36,453 nt of DNA from a virus. Positions 1-7,762 of this stretch are shown in pieces (position 1 is the first letter of the stretch; every line of letters begins with the position of its first letter). The notes beneath the pieces are model-generated. The model was not told where the DNA came from. It saw only the letters and a program-made list of their open reading frames with translations, and did not search any database. A program made the position numbers and the translations under genes. The stretch covers positions 1-36,453 of IMG/VR virus record IMGVR_UViG_3300013130_000015. The stretch is one strand, 5' to 3'.

Positions 1-48
1 AAAATCTTTAACGTCTTGTTTTTTTATTGCCACCGCTACTGGCCCTCT

Positions 49-300
49 TTACTCGGCTTCTGGCTCGTCAAACTCGTCGTACTCGTCTCCAACCTTCTCG
101 TAGACCGAATACACCTGAGTGTCATTGAGTGCGTGCAACAAGGTAGACAAATCTGCAGCCATGCCACCGTATCGGTAGAGCCAGTGGTAGTGGTACAGAA
201 GGTCGGTCTTGACCTTGTGCTCGGAGCCAACGAAATCAAGGCGTTCCTTGTTTTCGTCTTCGTAATGGTTAATAACTACAATGTGATGATGGTCGCTCAT
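49..300 (-). CDS. Small acidic hypothetical protein
   Basis: I do not recognise this 83-residue protein. It begins MSDHHHIVVIN, has several Tyr/His residues in the middle (LLYHYHWLYRYG) and ends in an acidic tail (EYDEFDEPEAE). There is no signal peptide or membrane segment. The ATG is preceded by AAGAAG at a sensible distance, which supports the start. It is the last gene before the left edge and follows the Nudix gene by 15 bases on the same strand, so the two are probably co-transcribed. The 48 bases beyond its stop hold no clear terminator. That it is a real gene is inferred from strand, tight spacing and ribosome binding site. Confidence 0.6.
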   Translation of the reverse strand: MSDHHHIVVINHYEDENKERLDFVGSEHKVKTDLLYHYHWLYRYGGMAADLSTLLHALNDTQVYSVYEKVGDEYDEFDEPEAE

Positions 301-315
301 GTTTTTCTTCTTTAT

Positions 316-723
316 TTAGGGGCTCTTAGAGATTACCTGCTTCAATGCATTATAGCGCGGTTCCTTTGGTCCTGCAAGTAAATCCCAAATATCTCCGTCC
401 AAACCGTTTGAAACATCGACCCATTCCCATTTTTCGCATTCTTGGTCTGGGTCATTGTCTGAGTGTGGTTCCTGTTGTCCGACATACAATGCTGAGAAAC
501 AGTAGCAGGTAACCCCTGCACCGTTGTCAAACTCTCTTGCAAATGAAATAGAAATAGGCCTCAGTCCAGTCTCTTCGTACAATTCACGCAGTGCGCCTTC
601 TTTCGGGTCTTCGCCTGGGTCAAGACCTCCTCCAGGCATCGTCCATTTCCCGTTGTCGGAACGCTTCCCTAGCAGGATGTGACCACGCGAATTGATGAGG
701 TGTATTAGTGCAACATTTTTCAT
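316..723 (-). CDS. Nudix hydrolase
   Basis: A 135-residue single-domain Nudix protein. The complete Nudix box is visible: G32, E38, R46-E47-L48, E50-E51 and G53-L54 fit the GX5EX7REUXEEXGU signature, whose glutamates bind the catalytic metal. Members hydrolyse nucleoside diphosphates linked to another group (damaged dNTPs, NDP-sugars, NADH, capped RNA ends). The substrate cannot be predicted here. Length is typical of MutT-like stand-alone enzymes. The start follows the stop of the connector-like gene by one base (TAACATG), so translation is probably coupled. In a phage it may sanitise the nucleotide pool or act on nucleotide signals; that is inference. Confidence 0.93.
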   Translation of the reverse strand: MKNVALIHLINSRGHILLGKRSDNGKWTMPGGGLDPGEDPKEGALRELYEETGLRPISISFAREFDNGAGVTCYCFSALYVGQQEPHSDNDPDQECEKWEWVDVSNGLDGDIWDLLAGPKEPRYNALKQVISKSP

Positions 724-724
724 G

Positions 725-1582
725 TTACACGTTGTCAGACCACAATCCTAGTCCAAACACCCGCTTGACTTTGTTTACCAGAGATTTACGCTTCTCAGCA
801 AGGCCTGCAATGCGCGTTTCAAACAGCTGGGGTCCAGGCGCAGACATTGACTGAGACATGCCGTCAATCGACAGGGATGAGCTTTGGCTCCTGGCGTAGG
901 TTGCCGCAAGGGCAGCAAGGATTTCCATTGCAGTAACCGTACCAATCAGGTTGTTAAGGACGCGAGGCACACACCCGTTGTTGAAGCCGGTGGTGTACGT
1001 AATATTCCACGTTCCTGCCACCCAGTGGAATCGAAAAATAGAGGGAAGCAGACCCAAGCCAATGGGGCCATTGGTCGGCAAGGCGGTGCCACTTTGCCCT
1101 GCAATCGCAAAGGGCATGATGGAGATTTGTCCCTTGTGCAGGTAACCGGTGTCAATCCAGTTGGTAGGAACCGACCATACATCATTGCCTGCAGTGGAGG
1201 CAATCGATACCTTCTCGATAGACTGAATAGGACGCGCACGAAGCACTGTATAGCCAAATGCCTCCTGAGCCTTCTGGTCGTAAGGGTGACGCTCTACATG
1301 CTGGCGCGGCATGATTTCAATGCCAACCTCCAGCTCAACCAGAGCAATCGCATTTTGAATATGCGTCTCAATTTGCTCTTGCGTCATAACATCGTAGGTG
1401 CCGGTAAACGGATTGATGACGGCAGACACCAGAGGAATACCAAACAGGTGAAGCGCCACTACTTTCTCGCCAGTGACCAAGGGCTCCTGGTCATTCCAGG
1501 TTGTGGCTACAGCACCGTCCGGCAGCTGTCCGCCAAAACCTTCTACAGACGCATTGTAATCAGTTGTGGTGATAATAGGCAT
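725..1582 (-). CDS. Putative head-tail connector / head completion protein
   Basis: A 285-residue protein with no catalytic motif. The order helical N-terminal half ([18 protein letters not shown]), beta-rich middle with aromatic repeats ([18 protein letters not shown]) and helical Ala-rich C-terminal part resembles head-tail adaptor proteins that plug onto the portal. It lies downstream of the capsid genes on the same strand. Its ATG overlaps the stop of the preceding gene (TAATG) and is preceded by GAGGT, so the two are translationally coupled. The connector role is inferred from position and general architecture; a neck or baseplate protein is also possible. Confidence 0.5.
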   Translation of the reverse strand: MPIITTTDYNASVEGFGGQLPDGAVATTWNDQEPLVTGEKVVALHLFGIPLVSAVINPFTGTYDVMTQEQIETHIQNAIALVELEVGIEIMPRQHVERHPYDQKAQEAFGYTVLRARPIQSIEKVSIASTAGNDVWSVPTNWIDTGYLHKGQISIMPFAIAGQSGTALPTNGPIGLGLLPSIFRFHWVAGTWNITYTTGFNNGCVPRVLNNLIGTVTAMEILAALAATYARSQSSSLSIDGMSQSMSAPGPQLFETRIAGLAEKRKSLVNKVKRVFGLGLWSDNV

Positions 1583-1995
1583 TAGCAGACCTCAAGGCTA
1601 CCACTGACACGTAGAATACCAGCAAGGGCAAAAGAGCGCACCAAGGGGCCTTCCGTGAGAACGAATTTAATTGAGACGGTTCCAGCCGGGATAGGGTCAG
1701 TGGACAGGAAAGAAGCACGCCAAATTGACCTGTCACCGGCAAATGGGTTGGAGCAGACGCGAGTGAAAGAATTAGCAGGATTGATGTTGATTACCTCTAC
1801 CGAAAGGGTGGCACCGGTATCAGGAATATAGCGCAGACCCGAGGGATTGTAGGCCTGATGGGCAGGCCACTGGTCTTTGTCAATCACCTGAAAATCAAAC
1901 GTAAATGCATCTCCCTTGTTGACAGCCACAGATTGGGCAACATCAAAGGAATTTACACCAAATACATTTACGAGGGGGCGGGCAGACAACATCAT
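1582..1995 (-). CDS. Putative virion protein, unknown function
   Basis: A 137-residue, probably all-beta protein (alternating hydrophobic strands such as TLSVEVININ and TVSIKFVLTEG). It opens MMLSARPLVNVFGVN and has no transmembrane segment. It is coupled by TAATG to the connector-like gene, suggesting co-production in defined amounts and a role in the head-tail junction or as a small capsid accessory. No family was recognised. Two adjacent ATGs are available at the start, differing by one residue. Confidence 0.5.
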   Translation of the reverse strand: MMLSARPLVNVFGVNSFDVAQSVAVNKGDAFTFDFQVIDKDQWPAHQAYNPSGLRYIPDTGATLSVEVININPANSFTRVCSNPFAGDRSIWRASFLSTDPIPAGTVSIKFVLTEGPLVRSFALAGILRVSGSLEVC

Positions 1996-2005
1996 GCTGG
2001 AAAGA

Positions 2006-2200
2006 TTACCGCTTCTTCCGTTTGTCCAGCTCTTCTATGTACCTCAAATTGAAGTAGATGCCAATCGTAAAGACCAGTATACAGGCAGCCCAGACTGGTA
2101 GCATTTGGGGTGCTATGTCAGCCAGAATTGCTGCCAACGACAGGTTAAATAGAATGCCGATAGAGCATAGTCCGATCAGTATTTTTGCCAAAATCTTCAT
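2006..2200 (-). CDS. Small two-helix membrane protein
   Basis: A 64-residue protein with two hydrophobic segments (about residues 4-26 and 31-51) separated by a short Asp/Pro turn, and a highly charged C-terminus (EELDKRKKR) expected in the cytoplasm by the positive-inside rule. Both ends would then be cytoplasmic. It overlaps the upstream gene by ATGA. Size and topology would suit a small holin-like or superinfection-exclusion protein, but no lysis enzyme is nearby, so function is left open. Confidence 0.6.
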   Translation of the reverse strand: MKILAKILIGLCSIGILFNLSLAAILADIAPQMLPVWAACILVFTIGIYFNLRYIEELDKRKKR

Positions 2201-2553
2201 GACAGTAGACCTCCATTTTTCTGCTTAATTCCCATTACATCAACGTCTCGCTCGATGGTGAAGACCGATATTGGAAAGTGCTTTGCAGCCCCTTTCAAGG
2301 CGTCTAGAATCAAGCTATCCTTGCCTGCCAGAGTGATGAACTTCTCGCTGCAGACATAGGACACATCCAGGTAACCTACCAACCTGATAGCCCGCTGCAG
2401 CTGGCCTCTGTCTGCAATCTTGTCGATGATTTTAAACAGAGTCTCATGGTAGGCGTCAGCTGCCAACTTCTCTGCCGTATACTCATCCATCAGGACGGTA
2501 GCCAGATTCTCAAGAAAATCTAGTGACTCGATATCGACTTTATCATTCTTCAT
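2197..2553 (-). CDS. Hypothetical protein, mainly helical
   Basis: A 118-residue soluble protein I do not recognise. It is largely helical in the first 70 residues (FLENLATVLMDEYTAEKLAA, then LQRAIRLVGYLD) and more mixed after that. It begins 11 bases inside the end of the DUF4406-like gene and ends overlapping the small membrane protein by four bases. It therefore belongs to the transcription unit started by the leaderless promoter at 3123-3150. No catalytic signature is visible. Confidence 0.55.
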   Translation of the reverse strand: MKNDKVDIESLDFLENLATVLMDEYTAEKLAADAYHETLFKIIDKIADRGQLQRAIRLVGYLDVSYVCSEKFITLAGKDSLILDALKGAAKHFPISVFTIERDVDVMGIKQKNGGLLS

Positions 2554-3115
2554 TTTGTCTTGCCCAATTTTCTTCGGTTTCTCGGTCTCGCTCGCTCATG
2601 CTGGTGCCCAAGATTTCGTCCATCTCTTGCTCGAAATCTTCATAGAAGGTATCGCCCTTCTTGAGTTCGCTTTCCATCTTGGCAAATAGGTTGTCGATTT
2701 TTGAAACATTGGCGTTTGCTGTTAGGAGGTCTCCAGCCTTTGGCCACTCCCAGTGAGGAAGGTGGGGCAGGTGGGTGTAATTACCCGCGCCCTGGTCAAC
2801 TGCAAACCACTTGACAGGAACACCATGCTGGAATGCGAACTCAATTTCCTGCCTCATTCCCTCGGATATCTCGCCATTGACCACGAAGGCCCAAAGCTCT
2901 TGGCATTTGAGCAACACGGCTTTGCCACAATCAATGCCAATCTGGCGCTGCTTGGGGTCAGCATCAGCCAAAAATTGGGTAAAATATAGGTGTGGCGCAA
3001 ACGGTATGACCTCTTTGGCTGTGGCAAACTTGCAGTAAGACTTTGCAAGTCGTTTATTGATAGCGACCTTGCCACGAAACTTGGAACATATGAAGATGAG
3101 AGGTTTGTTGTCCAT
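2543..3115 (-). CDS. DUF4406 / nucleoside 2-deoxyribosyltransferase-like protein
   Basis: A 190-residue protein. The first 110 residues look like the DUF4406/DUF7768 group, a Rossmann-like fold related to nucleoside 2-deoxyribosyltransferases: an opening strand with FICSKFRG, the segment IPFAPHLYFTQFL, then ELWAFVVNGEISEGMRQEIE where the family has its conserved GxxSxGMxxEI pattern. Activity is unproven for most members; nucleotide or base exchange is the usual suggestion. The C-terminal 80 residues are acidic and probably flexible. The ATG lies seven bases after a -10 hexamer (TATTGT) with no Shine-Dalgarno site, so it is predicted to be the first codon of a leaderless transcript. Confidence 0.7.
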   Translation of the reverse strand: MDNKPLIFICSKFRGKVAINKRLAKSYCKFATAKEVIPFAPHLYFTQFLADADPKQRQIGIDCGKAVLLKCQELWAFVVNGEISEGMRQEIEFAFQHGVPVKWFAVDQGAGNYTHLPHLPHWEWPKAGDLLTANANVSKIDNLFAKMESELKKGDTFYEDFEQEMDEILGTSMSERDRETEENWARQNEE

Positions 3116-3122
3116 TGGTCTT

Positions 3123-3150
3123 ACAATACCACATTTTACCTAACTAGCAA
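3123..3150 (-). promoter_or_regulatory. Leaderless sigma-70-like promoter of the DUF4406-like gene
   Basis: On the minus strand: TTGCTA (3150-3145), 16-base spacer, TATTGT (3128-3123). Seven bases separate the -10 from the ATG at 3115, placing the expected transcription start at about 3116. The -35 overlaps the stop codon of the preceding gene. It is the weakest -35 in the set of seven such promoters. Confidence 0.5.
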
Positions 3151-3572
3151 TAAGAAGATTCAAACTGTGATGACCAAACATCTTGCACACGGAGGTCTTC
3201 AATCCGGTCTCGGATTTCGTGCCGCTCAGAGGTTGAAGCATTTTCAAACTCTTTGCGAAGCTCGACGAGCTTTTCGCCCTCGTAGTCGGCCTTCATGTCG
3301 TATTCTTTGTCAGCGTCATCAATGACCGAATCATCACCCTTGTTGGAGACGTAGACGACCTGGGTAATGAAGTCTTTGTTGTCCTCATTTGGGACCCAAA
3401 CCAAGACCACTTCAAGGCCCGTGTCTATTACCAATGCCTCTTTTACAACCTCCCCACGAATCTCGGCGTCTTCAATCTCAAAACGCAAAGTCTTCAGGGC
3501 GTCATTTTTGAACTCAGCCAAGATGGTGTTGACGAACTCTTGCTCTGGGATGTTTGTGTGTCTCTTTCGCAT
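3144..3572 (-). CDS. Hypothetical acidic protein
   Basis: A 142-residue protein of unknown function, rich in Glu/Asp. The middle could form an alpha/beta domain (FEIEDAEIRGEVVKEALVID, then VVLVWVPNE). The second half is helical and charged and ends ESSYC. It is transcribed divergently from the zinc-motif protein at 3666. Its ATG sits six bases after the TATATT -10 element and has no Shine-Dalgarno site, so a leaderless mRNA is predicted. Presumably an early accessory gene, judged from promoter type and island location. Confidence 0.65.
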   Translation of the reverse strand: MRKRHTNIPEQEFVNTILAEFKNDALKTLRFEIEDAEIRGEVVKEALVIDTGLEVVLVWVPNEDNKDFITQVVYVSNKGDDSVIDDADKEYDMKADYEGEKLVELRKEFENASTSERHEIRDRIEDLRVQDVWSSQFESSYC

Positions 3573-3578
3573 ACCATT

Positions 3579-3606
3579 AATATATCGTAAAAATGGATTT
3601 TGTCAA
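3579..3606 (-). promoter_or_regulatory. Leaderless sigma-70-like promoter (minus strand)
   Basis: Consensus TTGACA (3606-3601), 16-base spacer and TATATT (3584-3579), then six bases to the ATG at 3572. The predicted +1 is the A of the start codon. It stands back to back with the plus-strand promoter at 3631, with 24 bases between the two -35 hexamers, so one regulator could control both. Confidence 0.8.
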
Positions 3607-3630
3607 CATTTAAAAAATCAAAAAAATAGG

Positions 3631-3659
3631 TTGACATTTAATCGTTAAATGGATATATT
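3631..3659 (+). promoter_or_regulatory. Leaderless sigma-70-like promoter with palindromic spacer (copy 1)
   Basis: TTGACA (3631-3636), 17-base spacer, TATATT (3654-3659), then six bases to the ATG at 3666, so the predicted +1 is the start codon itself. The spacer and -35 edge contain the palindrome ATTTAATCGTTAAAT (3636-3650). A second inverted repeat, ATGGAT/ATCCAT, brackets the -10 (3649-3654 and 3662-3667). Nearly the same sequence recurs at 14656-14684, which suggests a shared operator. Confidence 0.82.
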
Positions 3660-3665
3660 AAATCC

Positions 3666-4466
3666 ATGGACAACACGGTCATCACCAAAGCGCGAGTCGA
3701 AATCATCCTTTCTTGGTTTTCTGGCAAGGCTCGGGTTGCCGCTGCCGCTGCCCTGGAATCCATTGCAGCTTCCGAATTGGCAAATGAGTGGGTTGGCCAG
3801 TCACGCAGCATCCGTGCTGCCATGACGAAGGCCAACATTGCCAAGAACCTTGCCAAAAAGTTTGGCAAAGAGTTGGATTCCATTGGTGACTACACGACAC
3901 CTCGTTCCGAGCGTGGCTGGGAAGTCGCACACTCCCTGCGATTCCAGTCGTTTCATGAAGACATTAATTTCGATGCTATCCGCAAGAACGCCCCAGAACA
4001 CCTGGTTCCGGTAATTGATTCGGCAGAAGGATATCACAAGGCCTTTAAGCCAGTCTTTGACTTGATGAGCCACCTTGACTCAGTGCGCCCTCGCCCTGTG
4101 GTTACCAAAATTGGCGCGTCACCTACGGTCAACAAGACCCTCAACGATATGGGGATTGCTGATTCTAATGGCTCGTTCCAGGTGGAGTTGTGTCCTATCG
4201 AGTGGGTTCTTGTCAAAGGGAAGTCCACCTACTACTATGTTGGTCACATGAAGTGGCCAGAGAACATCAAGCACGGTGCCAGCCGATTCCAAGGTCGCTG
4301 CCACTGCCAGGCCTGTGGACATGCCATCAAGAACACCAGCAATTTTGTCCCGCTGGTTCTCAGCATCGAAAACAGTCGCCCGATGTCCCTGTGGGTTGGT
4401 CGGGATTGTGCCAAGACCCTCTTTGGGATTGACATCAAAGGCGACATGGATTTGGCTGGTGAATGA
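3666..4466 (+). CDS. Phage protein with Cys/His zinc motif, unknown function
   Basis: A 266-residue protein. The N-terminal 70 residues are Ala-rich and helical. The C-terminal third carries a likely metal site: CHCQACGH around residues 217-224, followed about 33 residues later by the sequence LWVGRDCAKTLFGI, which supplies another Cys. This C-terminal arrangement looks like one I have seen in uncharacterised phage proteins; I cannot assign a function. The start codon is six bases after a strong -10 and lacks a Shine-Dalgarno site, so the transcript should be leaderless. It heads a plus-strand set of four genes inside the otherwise minus-strand head region. Confidence 0.75.
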   Translation: MDNTVITKARVEIILSWFSGKARVAAAAALESIAASELANEWVGQSRSIRAAMTKANIAKNLAKKFGKELDSIGDYTTPRSERGWEVAHSLRFQSFHEDINFDAIRKNAPEHLVPVIDSAEGYHKAFKPVFDLMSHLDSVRPRPVVTKIGASPTVNKTLNDMGIADSNGSFQVELCPIEWVLVKGKSTYYYVGHMKWPENIKHGASRFQGRCHCQACGHAIKNTSNFVPLVLSIENSRPMSLWVGRDCAKTLFGIDIKGDMDLAGE

Positions 4467-4469
4467 GTG

Positions 4470-4498
4470 TTGACATTTGGTACTATTTTTGGTAAAGG
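4470..4498 (+). promoter_or_regulatory. Probable leaderless promoter of the MGQYY protein
   Basis: TTGACA (4470-4475) four bases after the upstream stop codon, a 17-base spacer and a weak -10 TAAAGG (4493-4498), with seven bases to the ATG at 4506. The AAAGG of the -10 also sits at a Shine-Dalgarno-like distance from that ATG, so a leadered transcript from upstream could use it too. Confidence 0.5.
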
Positions 4499-4505
4499 TA
4501 ATGAA

Positions 4506-4883
4506 ATGGGACAATATTACAAGATTGTAAATCTAGACAAGCGTAAGTACATCAAACCACACGACCTAGGGGACGGTGCCAAGTTACTGGAATTTGGCAT
4601 GTCTGGTGGCGGGACGATGGCGGCTCTGGCTGTTTTACTAGCAAATGGTAACGGTCGTGGTGGTGGTGACATCAAAACTAACGACCCCATCGTAGGTAGC
4701 TGGGCAGGCGACAAAATCGTCATTATTGGCGATTATGCTGACCCAGACCAGTTCGGGGTGGAGGGGCAGTTGTACAGTGTCGCCTCGGATTCATTTAAAA
4801 ATATCAGCACCAAAATTAGACATGTTTTGCAAAATGCAGGGGAATATCATCCACTGTGGGAAATTAACGAGAACACAACATGA
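4506..4883 (+). CDS. MGQYYK-type conserved phage protein
   Basis: A 125-residue protein starting MGQYYKIVNLDKRKYIKPHD. This opening matches, from memory, a recurrent family of small phage and bacterial proteins that begin MGQYYKxVNLD, which is why I start here rather than at the upstream in-frame ATG (4467), which overlaps the -35 element. A second in-frame ATG is not needed. The body has a Gly-rich stretch (GMSGGGTMAALAVLLANGNG) and strands like KIVIIGDYAD. Function of the family is unknown. It overlaps the next gene by ATGA. Confidence 0.7.
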   Translation: MGQYYKIVNLDKRKYIKPHDLGDGAKLLEFGMSGGGTMAALAVLLANGNGRGGGDIKTNDPIVGSWAGDKIVIIGDYADPDQFGVEGQLYSVASDSFKNISTKIRHVLQNAGEYHPLWEINENTT

Positions 4884-5125
4884 AAATCAAATTCATCATA
4901 GAAAGAGAATACGACTCGCCAGACACGGCAACCCACTACTACTTTGGCGACGATACTAATGTACCTTACTGGTACAAGTCGATGTCCCTGCAAGCGTGGG
5001 ACCAGTCATCATCCCCGATGGATTACTGTTGGGTGCAGTGGAGTGACATCAATAACGGGTGGGGTTTCTTTAGTTACGCCAAACCGCCATTTATTCAACC
5101 CATACCCTCTGTAGTGTCAAAATGA
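4880..5125 (+). CDS. Hypothetical aromatic-rich small protein
   Basis: An 81-residue protein rich in Trp and Tyr (for example HYYFGDD, PYWYKSM, WVQWSDINNGWGFFSY). It is probably a compact beta fold and is not recognised. It overlaps the MGQYY gene by ATGA and the next gene by ATGA, so it is translated by coupling from the same transcript. No membrane segment or catalytic motif. Confidence 0.6.
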   Translation: MKIKFIIEREYDSPDTATHYYFGDDTNVPYWYKSMSLQAWDQSSSPMDYCWVQWSDINNGWGFFSYAKPPFIQPIPSVVSK

Positions 5126-5307
5126 GTAACAGAGTAATTGAAATCACGATTCCAGATGTCTGCAAGTCACCAGAAGACTTCACAAGGAAATACGGCTGTA
5201 TCAAGTTGTCAGACCTGAAAAAAATCATTGCTCTGGCAGAGCGCCACGACATTGAAGACGAGCTTGCGAACCTGAACGTTCAGCTTCACACCTTCACCAA
5301 GCCGTAA
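5122..5307 (+). CDS. Hypothetical small protein
   Basis: A 61-residue protein (MSNRVIEITIPDVCK..., ending LNVQLHTFTKP) with an N-terminal strand and two helices. It is the last of four plus-strand genes and starts within an ATGA overlap. Its stop codon abuts the hairpin terminator of the convergent capsid operon. Function unknown. Confidence 0.58.
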   Translation: MSNRVIEITIPDVCKSPEDFTRKYGCIKLSDLKKIIALAERHDIEDELANLNVQLHTFTKP

Positions 5308-5343
5308 AAACAAAACCCCGCTGCAACGTGAGTCACAGCGGGG
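5306..5343 (-). terminator. Intrinsic terminator of the capsid operon
   Basis: Perfect 8-bp stem (5316-5323 with 5336-5343; CCCCGCTG/CAGCGGGG) with a 12-base loop. On the minus strand it is followed by a T-rich run, TTTTGTTTTT (5315-5306). It lies 41 bases after the major capsid gene stop. On the plus strand the downstream run is not T-rich, so it mainly stops minus-strand transcription. Confidence 0.88.
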
Positions 5344-5384
5344 GAAAATTCCTAGCTTACGCTATTTTTTAGACCAGTCTCGTA

Positions 5385-6782
5385 TTAGAGAGTACCCTTG
5401 ATGTTCTCAAGAATAACATTCTTACGAGGCTGGGTGATTGCCAAGCAAGCGAATCGGAAGTGGGCTTCCGGCGTGCTCAGATCGGTGACCGCCATCTTCA
5501 GGCGGCTGTAGGGAGCGAGTTCGCGGATTTCCATGGTATCCTTCTGGAGAAGGTAACCGGTGACGAATGCCGGAACGCGATTGCCCAGGTCGATGAACTC
5601 GGTGGTACCCGAGTTCGGGGTGATAGCCACGCGACCGATGAAGTGCGCCGAAGCAGCAGTTCCACCAGCAGCCGAGCGATAGACGTTGAAGCCACGCGAA
5701 GTCGTGCCAGAGCCCGAGTGCGTGATGGTCAAAGTCACCTTTTCATTGGCGGCAACAACAACCGAGATAGAGGCAGACGCAAGCGACTCACCCTTCTCGT
5801 TGAAGCTGGACACCTTGTACTGGTAGGTACCAGCTGGCACAGCACCGCCAGCAGAGGCTACGCCCGCAATGGACGGAGCACCAGGGCCAGCGGGATGAGG
5901 ACGCGAGGGCTGTCGCTTACCGCTGAGGAAACGCGAGGTCTCCATCGAGACAGTGCCGACAGACACCCACTGCTTTCGCAGTTCCGCGCCGGTAGCGTCC
6001 TGAGACGAACCACCGAGCATGATACGCTCTTTATTGAACACGATTTTGTTGTATGCAGACAACGAAATCGGGTCAGTAACGAACTGGTCAGCCGAGCTAA
6101 AGTTCATCGCAGCGCGAACCGAGATGTCTTCGATTTTGTCCTGCGTGATGGCAACGCCACCGGCAGAAACAACAACCGAGTCATCCGAGCCGTACTCCGC
6201 AAACATCAGGTCTTTGCTGTTCAGCTGGAAATCCGACTGACGAACCTGCAGACCAACACCGTGAATGTTGGGCAGCGGAACCGTCGAGCCAGGGTTACCA
6301 TCAAACACGCCTGCATTCGAGAAGTCGTCCAAACCTCGGAAGAGGTCGAACTCGAAGTCAGCGGCGATTTTCTTTGCAGCGTCGCCAGCGCCACGCTCAT
6401 CGGCAGAAACGCCGTCAGCCGTGGTGACCATATTTGCAGCAAGAGTTGCCCGACGAATCGTGCTGTAGTACGACATAGGTACCGTCACACGAATGAAGTC
6501 CGACGTTTCCTCCTGTCCGACGTTGCCTTCAAGCTGCGCCGAGCCACCCAGGTTACCGTAGCTAAGCTGACGGAGAAACTGGTAGGTGGTAGACTTGCTG
6601 GACTTAACAGACATCCCTTTTTGAAGGATGAGGTGCTTGTCCTCGAAGGTAACGTTGTTCATGACCGGCGAGAGGTCTTCAACCTGAAGCGCAGATCCCT
6701 GGGTCAAGGTACTGGGAGCTGCATCGTACGAGCCAGCTTCCAAGGCCTTAAGCAGGTTTGTGATTTTATCTAGTGGTTCCAT
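5385..6782 (-). CDS. Major capsid protein with Ig/FN3-like insertion
   Basis: A 465-residue capsid candidate. It follows the decoration-like and scaffold-like genes and ends at a strong terminator, the usual place and setting for a highly expressed shell protein. The N-terminal 37 residues include a segment (12-37) also found in the protease polyprotein and probably removed or recognised during maturation. Residues about 45-290 and 400-465 would form the shell fold. In between, about residues 300-395, is a Gly/Ala/Ser/Thr-rich beta domain (VPAGTYQYKVSSFNEKGES, TSRGFNVYRS) resembling surface Ig or fibronectin III domains inserted in phage capsid proteins. The Shine-Dalgarno site AAAGGA stands eight bases before the ATG. 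The call rests on synteny and composition, not on a remembered homologue. Confidence 0.85.
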   Translation of the reverse strand: MEPLDKITNLLKALEAGSYDAAPSTLTQGSALQVEDLSPVMNNVTFEDKHLILQKGMSVKSSKSTTYQFLRQLSYGNLGGSAQLEGNVGQEETSDFIRVTVPMSYYSTIRRATLAANMVTTADGVSADERGAGDAAKKIAADFEFDLFRGLDDFSNAGVFDGNPGSTVPLPNIHGVGLQVRQSDFQLNSKDLMFAEYGSDDSVVVSAGGVAITQDKIEDISVRAAMNFSSADQFVTDPISLSAYNKIVFNKERIMLGGSSQDATGAELRKQWVSVGTVSMETSRFLSGKRQPSRPHPAGPGAPSIAGVASAGGAVPAGTYQYKVSSFNEKGESLASASISVVVAANEKVTLTITHSGSGTTSRGFNVYRSAAGGTAASAHFIGRVAITPNSGTTEFIDLGNRVPAFVTGYLLQKDTMEIRELAPYSRLKMAVTDLSTPEAHFRFACLAITQPRKNVILENIKGTL

Positions 6783-6818
6783 TTGTTTTTTCCTTTATCT
6801 CTTTGTCGATTTACGTAA

Positions 6819-7706
6819 TTACTTGCAGAACTTTGCAACGGTCTCCACCGGCATATCTGGTGTAATCACAAATTGGTTGATGAGTTCACGGTCAGCCTTG
6901 CTGAGTTTTCCATCGGCTGTGACCGTTCGCAGCTTCTGAATGACTTCTGCCTTTGAGAGATTACTCACATCGGTCAGCTGTGGTTCTTGGGACGACTTGG
7001 TGAGGTCAGAAAGCCCTTTTGCCGACTTGCGAATGACTTGCTGCTGAACAAGTGACTGTTCCAACAGGTCTGTCAATTTGCCAATCTGGCCTTTGAGATT
7101 TGTGATTGCTCCATCCTTATCAGAAAGCGACTTCTTGAGGTTGTCGATTTCCCTTTTGGACTTGCCCATGTCGGTTCCAGGCATCTCTTCCGGGGGGCCA
7201 CCAGGACCGCCAGGACCTGCTGATGCCTCAGGAGGAGCACCTGCACCACCTTCATCACCAGCACCGCCAGCACCACCAAGAGCCTGCTCCAAAGCCATTT
7301 GACAGGCCTCGAAGTGCATCTTGAGGTCTTCCAAAGGCAACTGGCTGTATTCAGCAGCAAGAGCCTCAGGCGTAGCGGCATCTCCACCCTCATCACCGCC
7401 AAGAGCCGGTTCCTCTCCACCAGGACCGGGAGGGGGCGGCTCTTCGCCTCCACCACCAGGAGCACTGCCTTCAGGGCCAGGCGCAAGCGACGTTTCATCG
7501 GGTGCGTGAGACGGAGCAGCGGAACCCTCGGGAGAGAAGTTCTCGTCAGTCGAGCTGCCAGATGGGGTCACCTCGCCGGACGTTTCCTGACCGGGAGCTG
7601 CCTTCTGGAGAGCGACCGAAGCTGCCTCGGACTTAAGCAATTCGTCAACCTCTTCAGACACTTCGTCCAAGATTTTTGAGATTTGCGCTTTAGTTAGCTT
7701 TTTCAT
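6819..7706 (-). CDS. Scaffold-like head protein
   Basis: A 295-residue, very acidic protein. A helical N-terminus (about 1-40) is followed by a long Gly/Pro/Glu/Ala-rich disordered region (about 45-190). Then comes a predicted coiled coil (about 190-235, KREIDNLKKSLSDKDGAI through LKGQIGKLTDLLEQSL) and a small C-terminal domain (QLTDVSNLSKAEVIQKL... ending AKFCK). This build, immediately upstream of the major capsid gene, is typical of scaffolding proteins that guide shell assembly and are then lost. The Shine-Dalgarno site AAAGGA supports the ATG. The scaffold role is inference from position and composition. Confidence 0.65.
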   Translation of the reverse strand: MKKLTKAQISKILDEVSEEVDELLKSEAASVALQKAAPGQETSGEVTPSGSSTDENFSPEGSAAPSHAPDETSLAPGPEGSAPGGGGEEPPPPGPGGEEPALGGDEGGDAATPEALAAEYSQLPLEDLKMHFEACQMALEQALGGAGGAGDEGGAGAPPEASAGPGGPGGPPEEMPGTDMGKSKREIDNLKKSLSDKDGAITNLKGQIGKLTDLLEQSLVQQQVIRKSAKGLSDLTKSSQEPQLTDVSNLSKAEVIQKLRTVTADGKLSKADRELINQFVITPDMPVETVAKFCK

Positions 7707-7738
7707 GTTTAAAATCCTTTATTTTTCCTCTTTATTCT

Positions 7739-7755
7739 CCAAACAAATCGTTTGG
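7739..7755 (-). promoter_or_regulatory. Leader hairpin before the scaffold-like gene
   Basis: Inverted repeat CCAAAC/GTTTGG (7739-7744 and 7750-7755) with a five-base loop, in the 56-base gap between the decoration-like and scaffold-like genes. No T-run follows on either strand, so it is not a terminator; it may be an mRNA-stabilising or processing hairpin. Confidence 0.4.
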
Positions 7756-7762
7756 TAATAAA

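Noticed and set aside
1-48. Terminator after the leftmost gene
   Set aside because: The only stem (GCCA/TGGC) is too short and on the minus strand is followed by A-rich sequence.
884-1585. Open frame of 233 codons on the plus strand opposite the connector-like gene
   Set aside because: Antisense shadow with unnatural composition; the minus-strand gene has coupling and a Shine-Dalgarno site.
5460-6773. Long open frame (437 codons) on the plus strand opposite the capsid gene
   Set aside because: Antisense shadow: Arg-rich, no domain, no ribosome site, and the minus-strand frame reads as a structured capsid protein.
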